This document shows positions 59,541 to 64,000 of a stretch of 64,000 bases of DNA, one piece after another. Position 1 is the stretch's first letter. Each line of letters starts with the position of its first letter. The notes under the pieces were generated by a model, which saw nothing but the letters and a program-made list of their open reading frames with translations, had not been told where the DNA came from and ran no database searches. Both the position numbers and the translations under genes were made by a program. The DNA is from Chlorocebus sabaeus (taxonomy: Eukaryota > Chordata > Mammalia > Primates > Cercopithecidae), in assembly GCF_047675955.1 (NCBI RefSeq), contig NC_132911.1, positions 72,449,133-72,513,132 on the forward strand, written 5' to 3'.

Positions 59541-61405
59541 CCTCGCCATTAAAGAATTGACAAAAATACAGTAGAAGAAAGAGCGGGAGGACACGAGAAA
59601 ATGAGAACAAGAGATTGAAGCTTGGCACCAGCAAAGCGTCCCGGGGGTTGCCAGGGTGCTGGGCAGGGGTGGGGCGTGCGGGCCGTGGTCAGAAGTGGAG
59701 GCCCTTGGGGAGAGACTCCCATGGTCCCATCCAGTTCAGGGGTTACTGACCGGCGGCGAGAGTTAGCGGGAGGGGCGAGGTGCTCCCGTCTTGCCCCCGC
59801 CCCCCACGTCTCCCAGAAGCAGTTGTAGCTGTTCTTGGTCTTGGGTGAGGGCTTGGGGTGGGGATCGGGGGAGGTTACGTGTCAGCGTCTGAGAGAGGCA
59901 GAATCGCGTCTAGTGGAAGAGGCTGCATTGGAGATCGCGGAGAACCTAGCAAAGACTGAAGGAAATCAAGTGAGAACTGCAGAGAACAAAAAAAAAAAAA
60001 AAAAAATAATAATAATAATAATGCGAGTTAATGACCCTGCAAAAAAAGGACGAGGAGGACAAAGGTGTGGTCGAATAGGTCTTTTGGGAGGACTGGCTTC
60101 ACATAACAAGATTTGCAAGATCTCCCAAGTTTTTCTGCCGAACTTTACCGATGATCTGTCTTGGACGATACGACCATTGTTTCAAGTGAAGCTCACATTG
60201 TGGGGTGCAGAGTCTTACAATTGCATTGATTCTTTTTTCTGCCAAAAATGTGAACAAAGGCAATCTATGCAAGAGCGAAATAAAATTGATGGAGCTACCA
60301 GATTTCTTTGCCTTTAGTTTAATGATTATTGATTATACATAATCCTATATACTTTTTTAAAAGACAGAAGCATAAACCTTCTGCAACGCGGTGTATTAAT
60401 TGCATCAAAAGAATCATAAAATAAATACATTTAGAATGTGTGTTTGCTCTCTACGCTCCTAGAGTATAAAGTACAATTAGCCTGAGAGAATAAAAGAATT
60501 GTTTTTAATAAATACTGCTTTCATTTGTTATTTTAAAATCCTCAAGATTCTTTCCAAGTGATAATAACAAAATTAGGAATATATGTAAACTTTCTACAGA
60601 ATTAGAAAATAAACTCAAATGGATATTTATCAAGTACCCCCTAACCCCCACCCTTTAATACTCACCAGCAAGTTCTGCGCTGAAGAATTTTAAGTGACAG
60701 TAACATGTCTCTTAAAAGCTTTAGGTCCAATCACCAGAAAACAAGCACCACCATGCTTCATATTTTATTGAATACGTATGACATACACTGGCATTAGCTT
60801 AGATTGCAGTGGTGAGGAGTGCGTTTTTAAGGTTTGATGTTCACTTTAAATAATTGAAGGGAGAAAAATGGATAATAAATTCTCTTTTACTAAAAGCTGG
60901 ATGTAACAGTTCCTTATGCAACAATTTTGATTACGATAGAGCTTGATTTTGAGAGTACAACTATATGTATTTCACAAAATTGGAAGATTTTACTAGCATG
61001 TAGCCTATCTTGTTTCCTGTTAGAAAACCAGTGAAGAAATGCCACCTGTGAAATGGACATTGTTTACCTAGGGACTGTTCTCTTCTAGGACCTTGCTCAA
61101 TAGTTTTCATAGGAATTGATTTGGGTCAGAGGAGGCGCCCAGCAATCTGAACGTATTAAGAAGCAGCAAAAATGTTTGCTACAATTTTAATTTCTGGGCC
61201 ATGTTTTGAGAAACTGAGCTAAAATCTCCATTTACCACTCACAAATTGAAGTGGGCAGCTCCATGTCTCGTCATCTATGCTTTGTTGGGTTGAGTCAGTG
61301 GGAGCTGACACAGGCTTCTTTCAGTTTGGAAAATATGCAGTGTCTGACAATATGTCCCCCTTGTGGATAGTTTAAGTTAGGAATGTTTTAAGAAAACCTA
61401 GTTGG
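58744..61405 (+). other. C8orf34: C8orf34 intron 1, proximal part
   Basis: Intronic sequence after the splice donor. It contains a (TTTTC)n-like pyrimidine tract at 59157-59210, a 58-nt T run at 59483-59540, a second CpG-rich patch at 59640-59960 and an A-run with (AAT)n at 59989-60021. The open frame at 59835-60317 crosses the A/AAT tract and shows no known domain. No other exon is recognised. Confidence 0.7.
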
Positions 61406-61704
61406 GGCCGGGCGCGGTGGCTCAAGCCTGTAATCCCAGCACTTTGGGAGGCCGAGACGGGCGGATCACGAGGTCAGGAGATCGAGACCATCCTGGCTAA
61501 CACGGTGAATCCCCGTCTCTACTAAAAAGTACAAAAAACTAACCGGGCGTGTGGCGGGCGCCTGTAGTCCCAGCTACTCCGGAGGCTGAGGCAGGAGAAT
61601 GGCGTAAACCCGGGAGGCGGAGCTTGCAGTGAGCAGAGATCTGGCCACTGCACTCCAGCCTGGGTGACAGAGCCAGACTCCTACTCAAAAAAAAAAAAAA
61701 AAAA
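61406..61704 (+). mobile_element. AluY-type element, Old World monkey diagnostic
   Basis: Full-length Alu with few changes from consensus, starting GGCCGGGCGCGGTGGCTC and ending in an A run. It is flanked by a 15-bp target duplication, AGAAAACCTAGTTGG at 61391-61405 and AGAAAACTTAGTTGG at 61705-61719, differing at one base. The wording CTCAAGCCTGTAATC, AAAAACTAACCGGGCG and GATCTGGCCACTGCACTCC is what I recall from cercopithecid AluY subfamilies, not human AluY. Confidence 0.93.
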
Positions 61705-61719
61705 AGAAAACTTAGTTGG

Positions 61720-63576
61720 TGTGAGGTACTTTAAAGATAATCCATGAATGTTATTTAAAACAATAGCAAAAAGTAACCTATTCACTGATATTGAGAATAC
61801 TTGTATCCTCTTTTTTTACCTGTAGGACTTATTTACCTAGTTTGTTTCTTACTTAATTTGTTTATTGCTAATATTTTTTGATTTGAGATGCTTATGAAAG
61901 TGTTACATGCAGTATGGAGTTTCAAAAATAATTTTAAATTGAGATTAATTTTCTTTCCAGCTGACTTAGGAGAATAAATTTGTACTACTTTTAAATTTCA
62001 TTGAAGATATTTTGAAGCATTACAAAACTATGCCTAAAAATCATTGCATTAGAATTCTGGACAATGATATTCTGATTAGATAATAGGTAGGTGTAAGATG
62101 AAAAATACATTTCACAAACTTTCCAAGTTTTGTAAGATTTAATCGTTTACATCTTACAAAATATATATTTGTGATATATATAAATATTATATATAGTGGA
62201 ATATATATATTCCATGTGTATTTGTATACACACACACATTTTATATAAAGAAATAGAAACTTTTTAGTTTCTCCCATTCCCATTAAGTAAATAGAATAAT
62301 TAGTTGAGGATTATTGATTGGAAGGTGCTCAGGGCAGTTATATATCTTGGTCAGGCCTGATCACACTCACAAGAGTGTGAAATCTTAAATTATTAAAAAG
62401 CTGAATAGCGGGGATCATCATAAAATCACCATAGAATTTTTAAATCTGTGTACTGAAGATGTGGCAAACCAAAGTCACTACATTTCTCTAAGTGTGTTAT
62501 GACCCACTCCAAATAGAGTGGAATCACTCTGTCACCTTCTCTGTTCCGCTCAAAGTGCTTCTACTCACATGGTGTAAATTTGCATTAACTGATTTGGCAT
62601 ATATGTTATGAAGTGGACTTATGAAACTTGTGGTCAAAGCCAACATCCCTTATATATTTTGCTGTTGCCCAACTAACTCTTCTCTGGTACCCCGCTGCAC
62701 ATCTTCCAGCCATGTATGCAACCCTGAACTCCGATTTGCTGCCAACTCTCAGCAAGCCCATTATTTCACTTTATTGACCTCCCTGATCATATCTTAAAAA
62801 TACCTCTTGCTTTTATCAGAGAGCTGTAGTGTGTGTGGAGGTCTCCTTTGGTTGTTCCCCCTCTCAAAAGGATCGCGGCCTTGAGCTACCTGTTGTTTAA
62901 TACATGAAAAGAAATATTTTGTCCTATTTAGGCAGGCTTATGATTGTTTAGGGCAGTGGTTTGGGGGTAAGAAGGATACTAGTTACTCACTTATGGCCAG
63001 AGGTAAAATTCCTCTCCAGAAAGATATTTTAATATTTAAAAATAAGTTGTCATTAATAAAGGTAAAATGTCATTTTAATAAAAATGATTAGGAAAATGCT
63101 TTTATTAGAGAAGCAATACAATATAAGCTTGGTACTTATGTTCAACTTAAATATTGTAAATATATTTTTTGGAGTAATGATTGTCAGGTGATCTTCCCCA
63201 GTGGTTGAGGTTATGAAGACATTTCCTATATCAAAATTTACATTAATCTTTATAATCTCAGAGCATTTAGAGGAGGCAGAAGACAAAGAAAGCAGTTCCA
63301 TTTTATAAAATTTTGCCCAGAGTCCAAGTTAAGTGTTGTCATTGATTTACTTCAAAACAGTTTTTTAAAATGCTACTTTAATTGACATGTTTCTATTACC
63401 AGCCCATTTATTTTTCATTTCTGCCTTAATGTATTTTATTTTCATGCAGCTTTTAAATAGCTTTCAAAGTGACTCAAAATTCAACTCAATAAATAATTCA
63501 CTATATAACCTTAGAAATAATAATATGTACATATACCAATATGGCATCATAACTTTGAAAAAAGAAATAATATTTT
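61720..63576. other. C8orf34: C8orf34 intron 1, no feature recognised
   Basis: AT-rich intronic sequence with a TATA-rich patch at 62160-62220 and a short CA run at 62229-62238. No gene, exon or confident transposon was identified. Confidence 0.5.
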
Positions 63577-63869
63577 GGGCAAGCATGGTGGCTCATGCCT
63601 GTAATCCCAGTACTTCAGAAGGTTGAGGCAGCTGGATCACTTGAGGTCAGTAATTCAAGACCTAAGGCCAGCGTGGCCAACACAGTGAAACCATATCTCT
63701 ACTAAAAATTCAAAAATTAGCCAGACATGGCAGTGCACATCTGTAATCCCAGCTCCTCAGGAGGCTGAGGCAGTAGAATCACTTGAACCCAGGAAGTGGA
63801 GGTTGCAGTGAGTCAAGACCATGCCATTGCACTCCAGCCTGGGCAACAGAGTGAGACCCCATCACAAAA
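63577..63869 (+). mobile_element. Alu (older subfamily)
   Basis: Both Alu monomers are recognisable with many substitutions, including the GAGTGAGACCCCATC end. Near-identical AAGAAATAATATTTT-like sequence occurs on both sides (about 63562-63576 and 63870-63886), consistent with a degraded target duplication. It lies in C8orf34 intron 1. Confidence 0.88.
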
Positions 63870-64000
63870 GAAAGAAATAAATCATATTTTTAATGTTTGT
63901 GGATTTTTAATCCACACAAATTTTTAATGTGATCAATGGAAATATTAGACTACAAAAATAACATAGGCTTTCCTACTGCACCTCTTTTCTTTTTTTGGTG

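Noticed and set aside
59318..59560. 80-codon frame ending in poly-Phe
   Set aside because: The C-terminal half is the translation of the 58-nt T run.
59835..60317. 160-codon plus-strand frame as a further C8orf34 exon
   Set aside because: It crosses an A run and (AAT)n, has no splice context in frame with the first exon, and matches nothing I know.
1..64000. CRISPR arrays, operons, tRNA or rRNA genes
   Set aside because: No spaced direct-repeat arrays or cloverleaf-forming sequences were noticed, and the repeat content is that of a primate nuclear genome.

Overview
This window looks like nuclear DNA of a primate, and specifically of an Old World monkey (Cercopithecidae). The density and types of Alu, L1, MaLR and ERV insertions are primate. 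Two young insertions carry what I recall as cercopithecid rather than ape diagnostic positions: the Alu at 61406-61704 (right-arm wording GATCTGGCCACTGCACTCC and an AAAAACTAACCGGGCG linker) and the 3' end of an L1 at 34559-35115 (GGACTCGGGAAGGGGAAC, GGGAGTTATACCTGACGTAA and an AATAATAAT tail). The species call is inference.

The only protein-coding gene supported is the 5' end of C8orf34 (vestibule protein 1, human 8q13 region). It lies on the + strand inside a CpG island at about 57890-59000. Its first coding exon ends at a strong splice donor at 58743/58744. The conserved start is at 58675, and an in-frame 86-codon upstream extension opens at 58417. Everything from 58744 to 64000 is intron 1. 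Everything upstream of the island is intergenic and made mostly of layered transposons. The open reading frames there are chance or decayed transposon frames, not genes.

Layout: 1-6060, sparse unique DNA with Alus, a pyrimidine microsatellite and MIRs. 6065-13065, an almost complete antisense L1M pierced by an Alu piece, an LTR-like element, an MST LTR and a full Alu. 13066-17800, unique DNA with an Alu, a 144-bp near-perfect palindrome and an L1M end. 18118-20415, a three-layer nest: an ERV LTR inside an RPL31 processed pseudogene inside an L1 end. 22212-22925, a solo ERV LTR. 25300-33655, L1M sense fragments with a twin-primed (5'-inverted) L1PA at 26691-28929. 33979-36958, an endogenous retrovirus remnant whose two LTRs face each other, yet whose outer ends share one 4-bp target-site duplication. 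38143-41605, two independent solo LTRs of one family. 41800-56660, Alus, MIRs, a MER1-type hAT transposon and a second long antisense L1. 56661-64000, the C8orf34 promoter, first exon and intron 1.

The most unusual object is the inverted-LTR (hairpin-like) ERV at 33979-36958. Next are the palindrome at 16125-16268, the RPL31 nest and the overlapping start codons of C8orf34. No CRISPR, tRNA, rRNA or prokaryotic system is present.
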